64,000 nucleotides of DNA from Buxus sempervirens (Eukaryota > Streptophyta > Magnoliopsida > Buxales > Buxaceae): positions 27,956,858 to 28,020,857 of the forward strand of contig OX387190.1 in assembly GCA_947561395.2 (NCBI GenBank), written 5' to 3'. Shown piece after piece: positions 33,458 through 45,910 of this stretch (the first letter of the stretch is position 1; each line of letters starts with the position of its first letter). The notes beneath the pieces were generated by a model. It saw only the letters and a program-made list of their open reading frames with translations, had not been told where the DNA came from and searched no databases. The position numbers and the translations under genes were made by a program.

Positions 33458-33756
33458 CATGTGTTGATATATCTTGTTTCCTTTTGTGTTGTTCTGGTGT
33501 ATTTTATTTCTGCAACTTTGTAATCTGTTGATGATAAAGAAGCACTAAAGGAATTAAACACTTTTCTTTGGTTTGTTGTTAATTAAACACCATAGCTATT
33601 ACTTTACTCTTACCCTCAATCAAAACGAAGGGAAGGCTAACATCTCTATGGGCACCTTGCAAACAAAATTCACCTCCATATATCTCTCTCACTGGCCATC
33701 TTCTTCCCCCCTCCTCTGTAAAATATACTGTGGAATATTTTTTTCTTAATGGGTGG

Positions 33757-33880
33757 AGTAAAGATTTGAACCCAAGACCTTGGTGTTTGCCTGAGATTCC
33801 GATACCATGTAGAACACCATTCCTATTAAAAGCTTAAGCTAATAGTAGGGGTGAACTTATATATGTAGTTATATTCCTAT
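33757..33880 (-). mobile_element. TRIM-like LTR remnant with tRNA-iMet primer site
   Basis: On the minus strand, CATGGTATCGGAATC followed by GGTCTTGGGTTCAAATC resembles the initiator-Met primer site (TGGTATCAGAGC) and downstream region of small plant LTR elements. The LTR side contains AGCTTAAGCTTTTAATAGG words typical of a widespread TRIM family (recalled). The ends are not resolved. Confidence 0.35.
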
Positions 33881-34001
33881 CATCCTCCTCCCTGGTGTAA
33901 CCCAGTTATACCCAAATACGGCTTGCATGCCAAATCAACAGGCGAAGTCCCAACGTTTACTTATCCACAAGCTATTACATGTACCCATCAAAGTAAAGAT
34001 A

Positions 34002-34260
34002 CACTACTAAAAATTTGACTTTTACCGGCGGTTCTAAAACCGCCGATAAAAATAAAAGAAGTCCGCTAATTCCTTCAGGGGCGTTTCCCAAATCTCACTA
34101 AATTGACTGTTGCAAATTGTTTTTGCGACGCTTTAAGCGGAGTTTTTTAAAGCGCCAATAATAAGTATGGTTTTTACCCGCACCAAACGCCCCTGTTTTG
34201 ACTATAAACCGCCGGTAATGTTTTTATACTTTTCTCACCCTCTTAATAAGCCAATCACCC
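34002..34260 (-). repeat. CACTA terminal and subterminal repeat region
   Basis: Behind the CACTACTAAAAA end lie short GC-rich palindromic words: GGCGGTTCTAAAACCGCC near 34024-34041, GGCGTTT/AAACGCC around 34080 and 34188, and AACCGCCGGTAA at 34206. Subterminal repeats like these bind the TNP1/TNPA-type protein in En/Spm elements. The long T-run (34260-34270) follows. Confidence 0.7.
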
Positions 34261-34744
34261 TTTTTTTTTTATATATTTATTTTGGGCGCTCTCGATCATC
34301 AAAAGTAGCTTTTTGCAGGTTTAGGAGGGGTTAATCGTTCAACTTGCGTTGCTCATCATCATCTAGCATATTGTTATCTTTGTGGTGTGCGCAGCTCAAG
34401 CTACGACTATAAATCCAAGGCAAGTCGTCTATGTTGCACCACCAAGTCTAGCAACGAGTCTTCGAAGACCCTATTGATCAGCTTGCAATCTAGATTAAAT
34501 GTAAGGGAGGGGATTTCTTATTACTATAGAAATATTTAAAAAGGAAGCTACCACATTTACAAAGTTTTTCTCCTCCTACAGAGCTTATGATGGTGTGGGT
34601 ATCAGTGGTAAGGAAAGGAAGCCAAACCTTAGTTAAATTTGAGTAGAGAGAACATCAGTGATCAGAACTAGAAGATAAGAGGTATTCAAAAGGAGTTGTG
34701 ATGTACAAAATTCTGAAGTACAAGGTTCCATCAGACCCACTTAC

Positions 34745-35643
34745 AGTTGATTGCACCGGTGTATAGACGGGCGTGTTGTTGTTTAAGCTCTTCGATTCTA
34801 GTGTGGGTCTCTGCGTTTTCTTCTTCATTTGTGGCACTCAAACATCGCTCCAAGTTTTATTTGTCCATACTCTTAATCTGTTTCACTAAAATACAAATTG
34901 CAAGCACGTATGAGAAAGAAAATGTTAACCTAATTAAACTCAGAACAACAAGCACACGTAAGAAAGAGAGACCTTTCTGTGGGGCCATCGAGACATTCCA
35001 TACTTCCTGCATATCTTCTTAAGAACTGTGGGGCATATGTTTAATTCTTTCGCAGCCTCTTCTATTGGTAGATGAAAATATTTCCCCAAGTCCTTCAGTG
35101 TCTTTTCCCTGTTCTCTCCCTCTGCATATTATGCAAGAGAATAGAAATTCGTCAAAAAAAGAAAAGAAAACAAAGGCGAAATTTACAACAACGATGTTTT
35201 TATTTGATGTGAACGTAAAAACCCATTCACATAGAACAAAGAAGAATTTGGTTACAGAAAAAAAAAAAAAGGAAAGAGGTATTTGGTTACCTGTGTTGCT
35301 AGGCTGCTTTTGGTAGTTTCGCTGCATCAATTTCTGCTGCTTGGTTCATGTCATGCATCGCTGTACTAATTTAATAGTTCAAATAGATCAAAGAAAATAA
35401 ACACAGCAGAAATAATTGCACATATTAGACTGAGGCCTCAGGATGCTACCATACTTGCCTGTATCTGTTTGGGGGTGTTGAATAAACTCCATTGGGTCAG
35501 CATTTTCTTCCTCCCAATTCAGACCTACGCATAAAGCACCGTAGAAGATGGAGAGGGGATCTTGCATCATGACATACCCTGCTTGTTTGTGATAATGGCA
35601 GTATAGTACCAAAGACTCTTTTACACTATCCATGCTTTGGTTG
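34745..35643 (-). pseudogene. RWP-RK (RKD-type) transcription factor fragment captured in CACTA
   Basis: Exon 35121-34973 encodes an RWP-RK domain: TLKDLGKYFHLPIEEAAKEL, then NICPTVLKKICRKYGM and the signature SRWPHRK at the exon end. The next exon (34885-34745) encodes KQIKSMDK, a stop, NLERCLSATNEEENAETH and IEELKQQ, the usual coiled-coil continuation. Joining is out of phase by one base and there is an in-frame TAA, so it is non-functional. An upstream exon (35643-35459) encoding QDPLSIFYGALCVGLNWEEE and DPMEFIQHPQ ends in a GC donor and probably belongs to the same gene. RKD proteins are nuclear regulators of egg-cell and embryo programmes. Introns are retained, so capture was at DNA level. 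Confidence 0.8.
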
Positions 35644-35768
35644 CTGAAATTGGACACGCCATTAAAGTTCTAAAAGAACCGAACACTAAAATTCTGGAAC
35701 ATCAAATGTGTTCAATCCCAACAGGTCTGATAGATTTCTTGCCACCAAATAATTGGGTTTATGCTTAC

Positions 35769-36147
35769 CTGCATACGTATGCTGCAAAATCTTGACTCCA
35801 TTGTTGGTTCAATAGTTCCTCTCTCTTGAACTCAAGAAATTGAAAAATTTTTGCTGCATATGAATGCACCAACTCCAACTGATGAAGCACCAGGACCTAC
35901 CAAGAAATCCCAAACACATTCATAGAAATGACCCATCAAGCTAAACTATTAATCTAATTAAACAAAACCATAAAAAGATTTCTCATCATATTCTATCCCC
36001 AAGTAAAAGAATAGAAAAGAAAAGCTTCTTCTATATATGTGCAAATGAACTACCTCCATTAAGCCAGAGAATCAAATGCTTTGTATATAGGTTTGTTTCT
36101 GCTTCAACAAGATAGTAAAAGAGATGCCTCTGCTGTTTCTCATCCAC
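35769..36147 (-). pseudogene. Serine carboxypeptidase-like (SCPL) gene fragment
   Basis: Exon 36147-36054 encodes VDEKQQRHLFYYLVEAET, then HLILWLNG, ending at GGAG/GTAG. The exon from 35896, after TTGGTAG, continues in phase with GPGASSVGVGAF. This is the SCPL signature (LWLNGGPGCSS) around the substrate-binding loop; here the conserved Cys is Ala. Soon after GAF the frame meets a stop (near 35833) and similarity ends. Another frame of the second exon (to 35769) reads FLEFKREELLNQQWSQDFAAY and could belong to the RWP-RK fragment, so the exon may be a fusion. The enzyme family comprises vacuolar or secreted peptidases and acyltransferases; this piece has no catalytic triad. Confidence 0.75.
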
Positions 36148-36645
36148 GGTAATAATAAAAAACATAAGATAAGAGTGCTGAAGTAAAGAAACAAAAAAAA
36201 AACAATTTATAGAGATTCAAACAGTGTCATTAGATCAGCATCCAAAATGTAATAAGAAATAACCCATGAATCTAATTCAAGTGCAGAAATTTCTATTGTT
36301 CCCAAATATGCATGAAGAAATTTCTGTAGTTCATGAAATTTCTATTGTTCCAAAAGTGAAGGTTGCAAAAAATTTCTATAGTTCCTTCTTAGATTCGCTT
36401 GATGTAGCTTGCAAAAAGTACTCTTCACATTGCACCTACAAAACCCAGGTTTTAATAAACTTATCACATAACAATGAAGCAACTACCAGAAAATAAGTTG
36501 AAAAAAATGCAAAGTATATATTTCGAGGGCTGTTGAAAATAAATTCAAGAAACACTTACATAGTATGAAGGCTGAACTAGCTAGGTCCAGCAACATCGTT
36601 AGGTAAAGGGGATGGTCCGCACTGTCATTTTAGAATGTTTAGTTA

Positions 36646-38099
36646 TTATACGATGGATTTTGGAAGTTTGAAAGAAATATATGAGCAAATAAATTGTAGG
36701 AGACTTGTTGAGACTACTTGTTTTGATAAAATCTCTACCATATTCTTGAGACGTTGCATCTCGACCTCCACTTGTTGCATGTGTTGCTGGACATGCTCTT
36801 GCATCTGTTGCTGCATGTTCTCCTCTAACGATTTTACTTTCTCCCTCAAGGCAGCCATCTCTGGTGCATCACTAGATGTTCTAGAAGAGCTCGAGGAATA
36901 CCCCCAAAGTTTTTTTTGTGTTGGGCCTAAGCCATAGCCACGAACACGTCCATGTGTCTCTGGTCCCATGAAATGAGAGTACACATCGTGTCGGCTTGTA
37001 CTTTCTTGTGATCCCTCTGATTGTTGTCCCATCATCTCTTTCATTCGTTGCTAATTAAATAGAAAAGTATACACTATGAGTTGGAAATCATTTTAATTAC
37101 TTATAGAGAATGAATAAGATATCCAAACTTACTATTTTTTTCTACCGCAACACTATTGATAGGATTTCCATTTTTATGCACATGAGTATCAATGAAAAGT
37201 TCTGTTCGTGTAGGAGATGTCTGAGTGGAACTCATTAATTTCTATAAAATCAACCAACCATTTAGAATTTGCTCAATCATATTAATTAAGTATGGCTATT
37301 AAATTAAAACAAATACAATCACGTCACTTTGAATCCATACCTTTTCATGATACAACCTAGCAAAACTCTTAGTACCAAAAGTGTGGAGCAATTTTTGTGT
37401 GATCGGTTATTTTTATTTAATTGACTTCGCTTCTGCATTATATAACCAATTTCTTTGTGAGAATGCAGCTAATATAACAAAATAAAATCTTGTACATTAC
37501 TGTAATTAACATAATTTAGTATCCATAATTAAAAAGATACCTGTCCTTCTCTAGAGTCCCAAAAATTAACTAGAGACCGCCATTGGAACTTATCTACACT
37601 ATGAGGGCATGCATTGTACTTCTCCTCATCACTTATGCAAGCATCATAGTACTTTCGCTTGAGGAATGACTTGTAGTCTCTCCATTTTTTACTAAGTGAC
37701 TTCATGAAGAAGCCCCTTAACATAGCCGGAACATTAAATTTAAGCTATGCAATATTATTAAATTTAAGGTATAGTAAAGCACTATGAAAAAGAACAATGA
37801 TTAAGCTATATAGTAAAATTATAGCATTATAAATAGTTTACTTGTACTCTCATCCAAGCTTGTTCCTTTGAATTCTCATCGATATCTCGCCAACTCTGGT
37901 TACTCAAAGGCAACAAATGCCAATCCCTAGCGATAATACCACAATAGTTTGTAAATTTAGACGTATTTGGGCCAAAAAAGCCCCCTTTGCTGTCAATTTC
38001 CAACAACATCTTTTGTCTCAGTGGCATGTTATGAACATCAATACATTGTGTAGGCCCTCGTCCCCTCCTCTGTCTAACTTGGTCATCCATTTGTAACAT
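36646..38099 (-). pseudogene. TNP1-like CACTA accessory gene (Ptta/En/Spm type)
   Basis: A multi-exon minus-strand gene. 38099-37827 encodes MDDQVRQRRGRGPTQCIDVH and ends with WRDIDENSKEQAWMRVQ. 37723-37529 encodes MKSLSKKWRDYKSFLKRKYY and WRSLVNFW. About 37395-37342 encodes HTFGTKSFARLYHEK. About 37235-37130 encodes SPTRTELFIDTHVHKNGNP. 37044-36646 encodes a glycine/serine segment followed by a coiled coil (EMAALREKVKSLEENMQQQM). The order matches the plant En/Spm-associated protein with the conserved K-S-F-A-R...F..TH...G.P pattern. Several exons remain open, but start and joins are uncertain. Confidence 0.75.
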
Positions 38100-38264
38100 T
38101 CAACAATACTATACATCTAGCATATAGTAATATGTTACAAAAACATAGGTTATCAGTCAATGAAAATGAACACCAACGAATACAATTATATGAAAGTAAT
38201 GAATTTTTTACTAGATGAATACAATGTTTCTTGTTACTTTAAACTAAAAACAAATACGCAGATT

Positions 38265-41200
38265 CTATTCAAGTTCCTCATCATCAAATTTTGTTTGGGT
38301 GTGATACTCCTCTTCTAAATGAAGAGGAGCATCAATAGTTATTGCAAGCACATCTTCTCTAACCCAATTCATGCCATCACTGCCATCATGTTCAATAATT
38401 GTTGACTGTGTGTACTCACATGGTCCGCTATCTAATGAAGTATCATCATCAATAGTAACATCAAAATGATCTTTTGGTTTACTTTTCATGACAACATGCC
38501 AATCCTCATCAGTTGGATCTTGTACGTAAAAAAATTTGCTCAACTTGAGACGCCAATATAAACGGTTCATTTGTTGATTGTTCTATGGAAAACATCAATT
38601 TTTTGAAATTCACTAACGTAAATCCAAACTCATCAGTTTATGTCAACCCAGTAACACTTGAACAATACAACCTTCAGATGCTCAGTATATGTCAATTCAA
38701 TTATGTCCGTCAATCGACCATAATAAGCCAATGGTTTAGCAATAGGATTTTTATCCTTAGCACCGGCAAAGCTTACAGTAGTAGCTGTGACAGCAACACC
38801 ACTGTTTTGACATTTACCTAATTTCTCTTTGTTAATGGTGCAGAATTTGTATCCATTAATCACGTATCCCTTAAATCTTCGGGCAACAATATCTGGACCT
38901 TGGGCAAGGCATACAACTTCATTTGGAATTGTTGCATTTGTCCTTTGCAACAACTGGACCTATTTAAAGTAACCAAAATGTTCTTATGTGTTGCATTAAT
39001 CACATAATAAGTGGTAATTATAGTGGTTAGAAATTAGAATCACTTACATGATTCTTAAACCAATTGATGAACTTCTTATTATGCATTCTCCGTATTTCAT
39101 GAGGTCGTGACTTATGATATTGCATCTTAAGTAGCATCTCATGTTGACTACAAAGAAATGAATATGGAATATACTTAAGTCTTTAAATGCAAATTCCTTA
39201 TTGAAAGACATAAAAAAGTATGGACAAATATCATCTTACACTTGAAAATCTTTGACCGTCATGCTGTTAAATAGTACATAACAATGTGCCTGAGTCTATT
39301 CTATGTTGCTAAGCTGAAATGATATGGCACCCCCTATAAAATTATCATCATAATGCCTTGCAGGTTTGTTCAACCTTGAGCAAAACGTGAGACATTCATC
39401 TGCAAGGTAGGCAATCGAGCCCTCCGGTTGAGCTCTATTACGCACATATGATTTCAAAGTGTAGAAGTACCTATACGTAAGTGGTGTAATTTTGAATAAG
39501 TGTAAGATCACATAAGACCATAAAAATAATGATTTAAATAACATAAGACACACCTTTCAATGGGATACATCCATTGGTATTGAACAGGCCCACCTAGCAT
39601 TGCCTCTGATGGCAGATGAATGTGTAGGTGTACCCTGACGGCAAAAAAAATGCTGGAGGAAAAATCCTCTTCAAATGACAAAGTGTTAGAGCAATACGAT
39701 CCTCAAGATTCCTCAACTTCTCAACATAACATGCCTTAGAACATACTTCACGAAAGAAGTCAACATACCTGAGAAAATGACATTATGACATGGGAGTCAT
39801 GGCTTTTCAACCCTGATACTTTGCATTGTTTGACATTAACATGCCTTGAAATATTAGAAGAGTAACCATCTGGAACTCTGAAACTCTTCAAAACTTTGCA
39901 TCATGTCATTTTCTCCTTTTTGTCCACGGAGAAGCATGCACTTGGTAGACATGCTTTACTTGTGCCTGGTAGCCACTTTGGGTGAAGTGACTGTCTCACT
40001 CCCATTTTTACTAAGTCAAGGTGAGATTTCAAGTTATCCTTGGATTTTCCTTCAATACCCAACAATGTATCCATCACATTGTCACATACATTTTTTTCGA
40101 TATGCATGACATCCAAATTGTGTCATAGTAAATTGTGTTGCCAATATGACAACTTAAAAAAATTGCACTTCTTCTTCCAATTGAATGGCATACTTACATC
40201 CTTTGTAGTTCTTGAACTCTTTCTGCCATCAATCTTCCCAAATGTATGAGTAGTGCCCTGTAACTGACACAACACATCGGAACCTAGAAGTGGAGTTGAA
40301 TCAGATCTATCCTCCGTAGTACCATCAAAAGAATGTTTCTGCTTCCGAAAAATATGATTTGATGGTAAAAACCGATGATGACCCATATAATAACACTTCC
40401 GCCCATTATACAAGTACTGGCTACACGTGTCCTTATGGCAAGAAGGGCATGCATACCTCCCTTTTGTGCTCCACCCTGATAACATTGCATATTCTAGAAA
40501 GTCACTAATTGTCGATAATAATGCTGCTTGAAGTTTAAATGTCTCATTTTTTGATACATCATAAGTGTCCAACCCAGGTTCCCACAAGTCTTTCAATTCT
40601 TCTATCAGTGGCCTCAAGTAGACGTCAATATTATTTCTTGGCCCAGATGGTCCTGGTATAAGCAATGATAAGATCATATTTGGTTGTTTCATGCATAACC
40701 AAGGGGGCAAATTATATGGAATTAGGACAACTAGCCAAATGCTATATGCAGTTCTTTGTTCTAAATGGGTTAAAGCCATCACTCGCTAACACAAGCCTAA
40801 CATTGCGATTATCTGTTGCAAAAGTTGGTTTATGATTGTCAAAATGTTTCCAGGCCATGGAATCTGAAGGATGCCTTAAAATCTCATCTTTAATACAACT
40901 CTCAGCATGCCATGTCATGTTCGAGGCAATTTTTGAGGACATGAACAAATGCTATAAATGTGGTTTTAATGGAAAATGACGCAAGATCTTGGCTACCTTC
41001 TTCTCCTTTTTCCCCAATGAATTGTCATCTCCAGACTTCCATCTTGAAGTACCACACACATCACATGTCTGTTTGTCCGATGACTCTTTCCAATATGACA
41101 TGTAGTCATTTGGGCACGCATCAATTTTATCATATTTTAATCCCAAATCTGAAATAATCGTTTTCATTTTTGAATATGTATTCGGTAAAGTTGACCCTTC

Positions 41201-41350
41201 AGGTAATACTTCTCTGAATACATCAAGAAACATAGTAAATGCCTTGTTACTCAACCCGTTGAGGCATTTGATGTGAAATAGTTTAACCATAAAAGATAAC
41301 TTTGTATACGTCTTACATCCAGGGTCAACTCTTGTTCACCATCATGTAGC
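38265..41350 (-). pseudogene. TNP2-like CACTA transposase, main part
   Basis: Successive minus-strand blocks, separated by frameshifts: 41350-40952 (KLFHIKCLNGLSNKAFTMFL; LKYDKIDACPNDYMSYWKE; CDVCGTSRW), 40948-40742 (HPSDSMAWKHFD; LVLASDGFNPF), 40782-40123 (LIPGPSGPRNNIDVYLRPLI; ELKDLWEPGLDTYD; YACPSCHKDT), 40116-39901 (MDVMHIEKNVCDNVMDTLLG), 39790-39296 (a DUF4218 block with VQYQWMYPIERYFYTLKSYV) and 38953-38265 (a DUF4216 block ending YVQDPTDEDWHVV). These are the canonical Transposase_21/TNP2 domains in order. The many frame changes and the LTR inserted at 41351 mean no active transposase. Confidence 0.92.
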
Positions 41351-41996
41351 TGTAATGCTCCGGTTTCGGGTCCATTCCCAAACTTGAGGTGTTATGGTAA
41401 TCAAACAAAGCGACTAAAGAAACTGGACAATTTAAAACTTTTTCTAACTTTATAATCAAAGTAAATGCAGAAACTTGAATTCAAATTCTCTTTATTAATC
41501 AATAACCATGATATACAATGATTTCAATTCCATGAACAACCTATAGCTATATAAACTACCCATCTACAATTAGCCCAAGCTTTGACGTCCTTGCCAAGAG
41601 TACCTGAAAAATAGGGTGAAACCGGAGTGAAAATAAATCTCAACAAGTAGCAAGGTGCATGATGTAAAACAGTCCATAATTTTACAATACTAGTCATGAG
41701 GTGAACAATAAAACCAAAACCATAATAATAAGTTAATACAACAATAACAAATCACCAATCCAAAACAAGCACGTGTGACCAATAGGACTTGTGAACTAAA
41801 ACCACTTAATAAGAATATTCTTGCCCCCATAGTTCGCCATATCACGACTTACATGATAGATGGAATCCGCACCTGCAGTCACTACCATCTCCTCCGTCAA
41901 CCATTAATGCGGACCACCCACGCATGGGTTGATGAGTACAATCCAGAGTCCAAAATAAAATCCCATCATGGGTACCGCTTCCGTGGAGGCCATACC

Positions 41997-44900
41997 TGTA
42001 AAATCCCAAATTTTAATGTAATTAAAATTTATTATTTTAGTAGGTAGAATAAGGCTTATTGACAAAATTTTTCAGAAAATGAGATCAAAAGGAGTTAATC
42101 GAGGTTGCTGGGGTGAACCAACTTGGAAAATTTTATTTATGAAGTGAGAAAAATTATTTAAAGTTGTTTAGATGGTTTTAGGCTGGCTGGACGTTGAGGC
42201 AGGCATGAGGTGATAAGCAACAAACGGCGATGGTGTAGGGAGTCTGGTGGAGTGGAGCATTATTAGATCATGAGTTGAGTTGCAAAGGTCGGCAACTATA
42301 AAAACCAACAGAATTCAGTTCGTTGGTTTTGTTTGAAGCTCGAGAGAACTAGAGATCAGATTTTTCAGAGAGTGAGCTAAGGTTCAAAGGAGGAGAAGAA
42401 GGAAATTTAGAGGAGATTTTTGTTAGATCTGGAATTCAGCTTCCTGAAGAGAGATTTGGGATGTCTTTGGTGATCGGAGCATCATAAAAATTCGTTAGAC
42501 TCAAGGAGTAATCAGGTAAGTCAAATTCAGGTTTGAAAGTAATGATTTTACAGAAATTTCAAGGTAATTTAGATTTGGAGTTTTCAGATCTGAACCACTC
42601 GAAATTTCTGCAGAAGAAGAGAAAAGTGTCGGACTAGAGATTTGTTTCAGAACTTAAAACCTGTGGAATTGAAGTTGTAATTCGGGGAATTCTCATTAAT
42701 ACAGGTTGGTTCATTACAATTTATACAAAATTTGTTTAGTTTGAGGTTATTGTAATTTAGAAATCAGATCTGGAGGGATCTGATCAGATTCTCATTAATG
42801 CAGAGGAAGGGTGAACATCTGAACTGAAGCCTTGCTGAAAAAGAATTCGAATCTACATAATTGGAGTTTTAGTAATTCGAAACCAGCTTTAAGAAGTAAG
42901 TAGCACCTCCTAGTATGGTTTTGGATGATTTAATCGAAGTGTAGATATTCTATGAAACATTGAACCCTGAACCCCTGTTTTGGAATGACATGGACGCCTA
43001 GCATTGCATAGCAAGTTTTCTTTGTTTAATTAAATTCAGATATGTGCTAAATGATTATTTTGAGTATTAGGATAATTCTAGAAGTGGTTTGAATATGGAA
43101 TATTAGGTCAGTGCTGGTGATTTTGGTTCAGCCGCACCATATCACAGCAGAAAAGGAGATCGCCAAGGCTGGCTGGGTGGCGCCAACCCTCCCAGGGGGT
43201 CAGCGCCCAGCTATAAATCAGTATGTTTCCAGTTGTTTTTAAGTGCCTAAACCATGGTCAAGAGTGTAATCTAGATGTTAACATTAGGTTGGGGTGGTCA
43301 TTAGTTAAAGAATTCATATAATTTAAATATTGAGGTATTAATTTAAATTTCTGGAGGTTGGCGCTCATCCTCTTCTTGCTAGCCATGGGCGACCACTCCA
43401 GCAGTAGATATGAGGTATTATTTAAATGTTTACAAACTATTCCTAGAGATTTAGATAGGTGCTATTAAATATTAATGAGAAAGGATGACCCTGGGCTGAG
43501 AAATTTTAATTGATTATTGTTGGAGGATTTAGAATTGTAGAATGGAGGGTTAACTGTTGAAACCAGCCCCTTTCGAGAGGAGTGGGGTTGATTCCTTGAA
43601 GATGTAATACAATGTTTTTAAGTCTAAAACTTGTCCTAGAAGAATCTAAATAGAGATTAGCAAGGCTTGATTCAGTTTTAAATGGAGAAATTTATATCAT
43701 TATTACTTGGACAAAAAGTAAAGAGAGGATTTGAGTTTTATGGAGGAATTGAGTGAGCACCAAGTGCTGCTGGGGTTGGCGCTCAGACTACTTCTAGTCT
43801 AATTAGAGTATTGTTTTTATAATGGCTATAAGACTTTGGGATTTTTTTTTAGGGAACTTAAAAAGGGGTATTTGAAGTACCTTGGGTGAATTGAGGAGGC
43901 TGGAATTGGGAGTTCACTTAGGGTATTAAGTCTTGGGAACAGAAATCTGAACTAGTTAAAAAGTGGAGTTTTCTTAAGAGTATTTGAAATCCGTCCAGCA
44001 CCTATATATATTTTAGTTTGTAAAACTCATTTGGGAAATTACCTAAAGGATTAAATGGAGATGATTTAAATGAACTGGAGTGAGAAATGAAGTGTTAAAA
44101 TCAGAGTATGAAGGAACTTGTATAATAAAGAATAACTACAGAAAAATTAACTTAAATAAAAGGGTGGGAAACTATATGTTCATAAAAATTGAATTAGAAG
44201 AACAACCTATGCTAGAATGAGGGAACTAAGGATTATAATCTTATTAAAAATCTGTAGATTTGAACTCAAAATAAGTAGAACTAACCTGAACTTAATATTA
44301 GGATTAAATTTTGACTTTTAGCAATCGATTTGCCGGTTTAACCAAGAATGACACTTTTGCTTAGTTTTGGCTAGTAAAGGGGGTTTATAGAAATTAATGG
44401 AAAGGAGCTTGTAATCAAATTTTAATGGTCAATTTAGTTACCGAAGGGTGTGCTTAGCTTCTGTCATTTGCAGAAATTTAATATTATGTTGTTTGGGCAT
44501 GAGAAGGGTTATTTGGATGAATAAGATCAAATTTGAATAAGTATTGAGGAAGTTAACTACAATGTTGACTATAAAGTAGATCCTATGTAAATTTTAGCTG
44601 CTAAATTAAGTCGAGGAAATAGTTGGGATTAAAAGAGGATGTTAGGGAGTTTAATTGTGATTGAAAAGATTACATGAATACTTTGGTAAGACTTAACAGT
44701 TAAGCTACTATGTGTCTATAATTTCTGATTTTACTATTTTGGACAAACTACAATTTCTTGGCATTTTGGTTTTATCTTGGATTAGACGTAAATGGTATGA
44801 CTTTAATCAAAGAACTGCATTGAGATGGTTTTTATGAGAATTCTACGGAAAAGGATTTCAAGCCGAATATGGATGATTGGCTTTTTGATTTCGAATTTGT

Positions 44901-45910
44901 TTTCCTCTATGTACTTGGAGAGACGGATTGTGATGCCCATGTACTTGAGTAGATGTTATACCTCTGTGTACTCGGAGATGCCCCATGTACTTGGGATGTT
45001 GATGCCTCTGTGTACTCAGAGATGCCCCGTGTACTCGGGATGATATGATTGAGATTGAGATGAGTTTTGCTTGCTAGATTTCACGGTTGGTTTTGGTTTT
45101 AGAATCTAGTGGGCATAGCTCGATATGGATCCATGTTAGGAGCTAGTTAGTGGAAAGGATTGTTCTTTGCTAGTTGTAATACTTTGTTCACGCACGCGTT
45201 TCCACTGTGTACTCAGTGAGGCCTGATCGTGTACTCGGCTGGCTGCGGCTATCCCTCATTTTATCGTGTACTCGGACTGTGACTGGATTAGTACATGCCA
45301 ACCCATCACTGTACTGGGTGGGTTCTCCCGCAATAAGACGATGATCGTGTACTCGGCATATCGCACCTAAGCCGGGAGGTGGCATAGTGAACACTGGCAT
45401 TACCTAGTTAAAGACAGTCTTATTTCATGAGTCCTGCAGCGACTTATCGACTGTTGATTTGATGTTACATATATGTTTGTTGAACTGGATTATTCCTGTA
45501 TCTTATACTGATTGATTGGATTACTGTTGAACTACTTGGATTATTCGGAACTGAGGTGTTATCGCTACTGTTGCATGATTTACAACTGTATCATATTTTA
45601 GAACTGATGAACTGTATTTAAGCATGCATGTGCTGCTTACTGGGATATTCGTATCTCATTCTTTTCCGTTTTGTTTTGTTTTGATTTCAGATTCTGGTAA
45701 GGACGGCACCAGCGGGTATAGGCTTGGTTAATGTGAGTTAGCCTCGGTTATGGTATTTTATATTGGAGCTTGGGTTATAGTGCACTCTGATTATCCAGTT
45801 ATTATTTTATTCATGTTTTCCTTCACTCTGATATTGCTATTCTGGGTTATATATTAACCTTCGGAGATAAGTTACGGTTTCTCTACGTAACTTGGATCCG
45901 GGGCGTTACA
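41997..45910 (+). mobile_element. Nested solo LTR, family T, 3.9 kb
   Basis: Starts TGTAAAATCCCAAATTTTAA and ends GATCCGGGGCGTTACA. Both sides carry a perfect 5-bp target duplication, ATACC (41992-41996 and 45911-45915). A TATA box (CTATAAAAAC, 42296-42305) lies 300 bp inside, so the element has LTR-promoter organisation. No coding sequence is present. It sits in the minus-strand family-T element, in opposite orientation, and is therefore younger. Near its 3' end is an array of GTGTACTCGG words. The length is at the upper end for chromovirus (Tekay-type) LTRs; the lineage is inference. Confidence 0.8.
44937..45355 (+). repeat. GTGTACTCGG decamer array in LTR
   Basis: About ten copies of (G/A)TGTACT(C/T)(G/A)G occur in two clusters (about 44939-45040 and 45206-45355), often as alternating pairs (CTCTGTGTACTCGGAGATGC and CCCATGTACTTGGGATG). 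Related family-T LTRs carry other minirepeats at the corresponding distance from the 3' end. Confidence 0.8.

Noticed and set aside
33015..33561. Long minus-strand frames across the iron transporter gene
   Set aside because: Antisense shadows of the VTL coding sequence; no homology or codon sense.
45188..45400. 70-codon minus-strand frame
   Set aside because: Lies in the GTGTACTCGG minirepeat array of an LTR.
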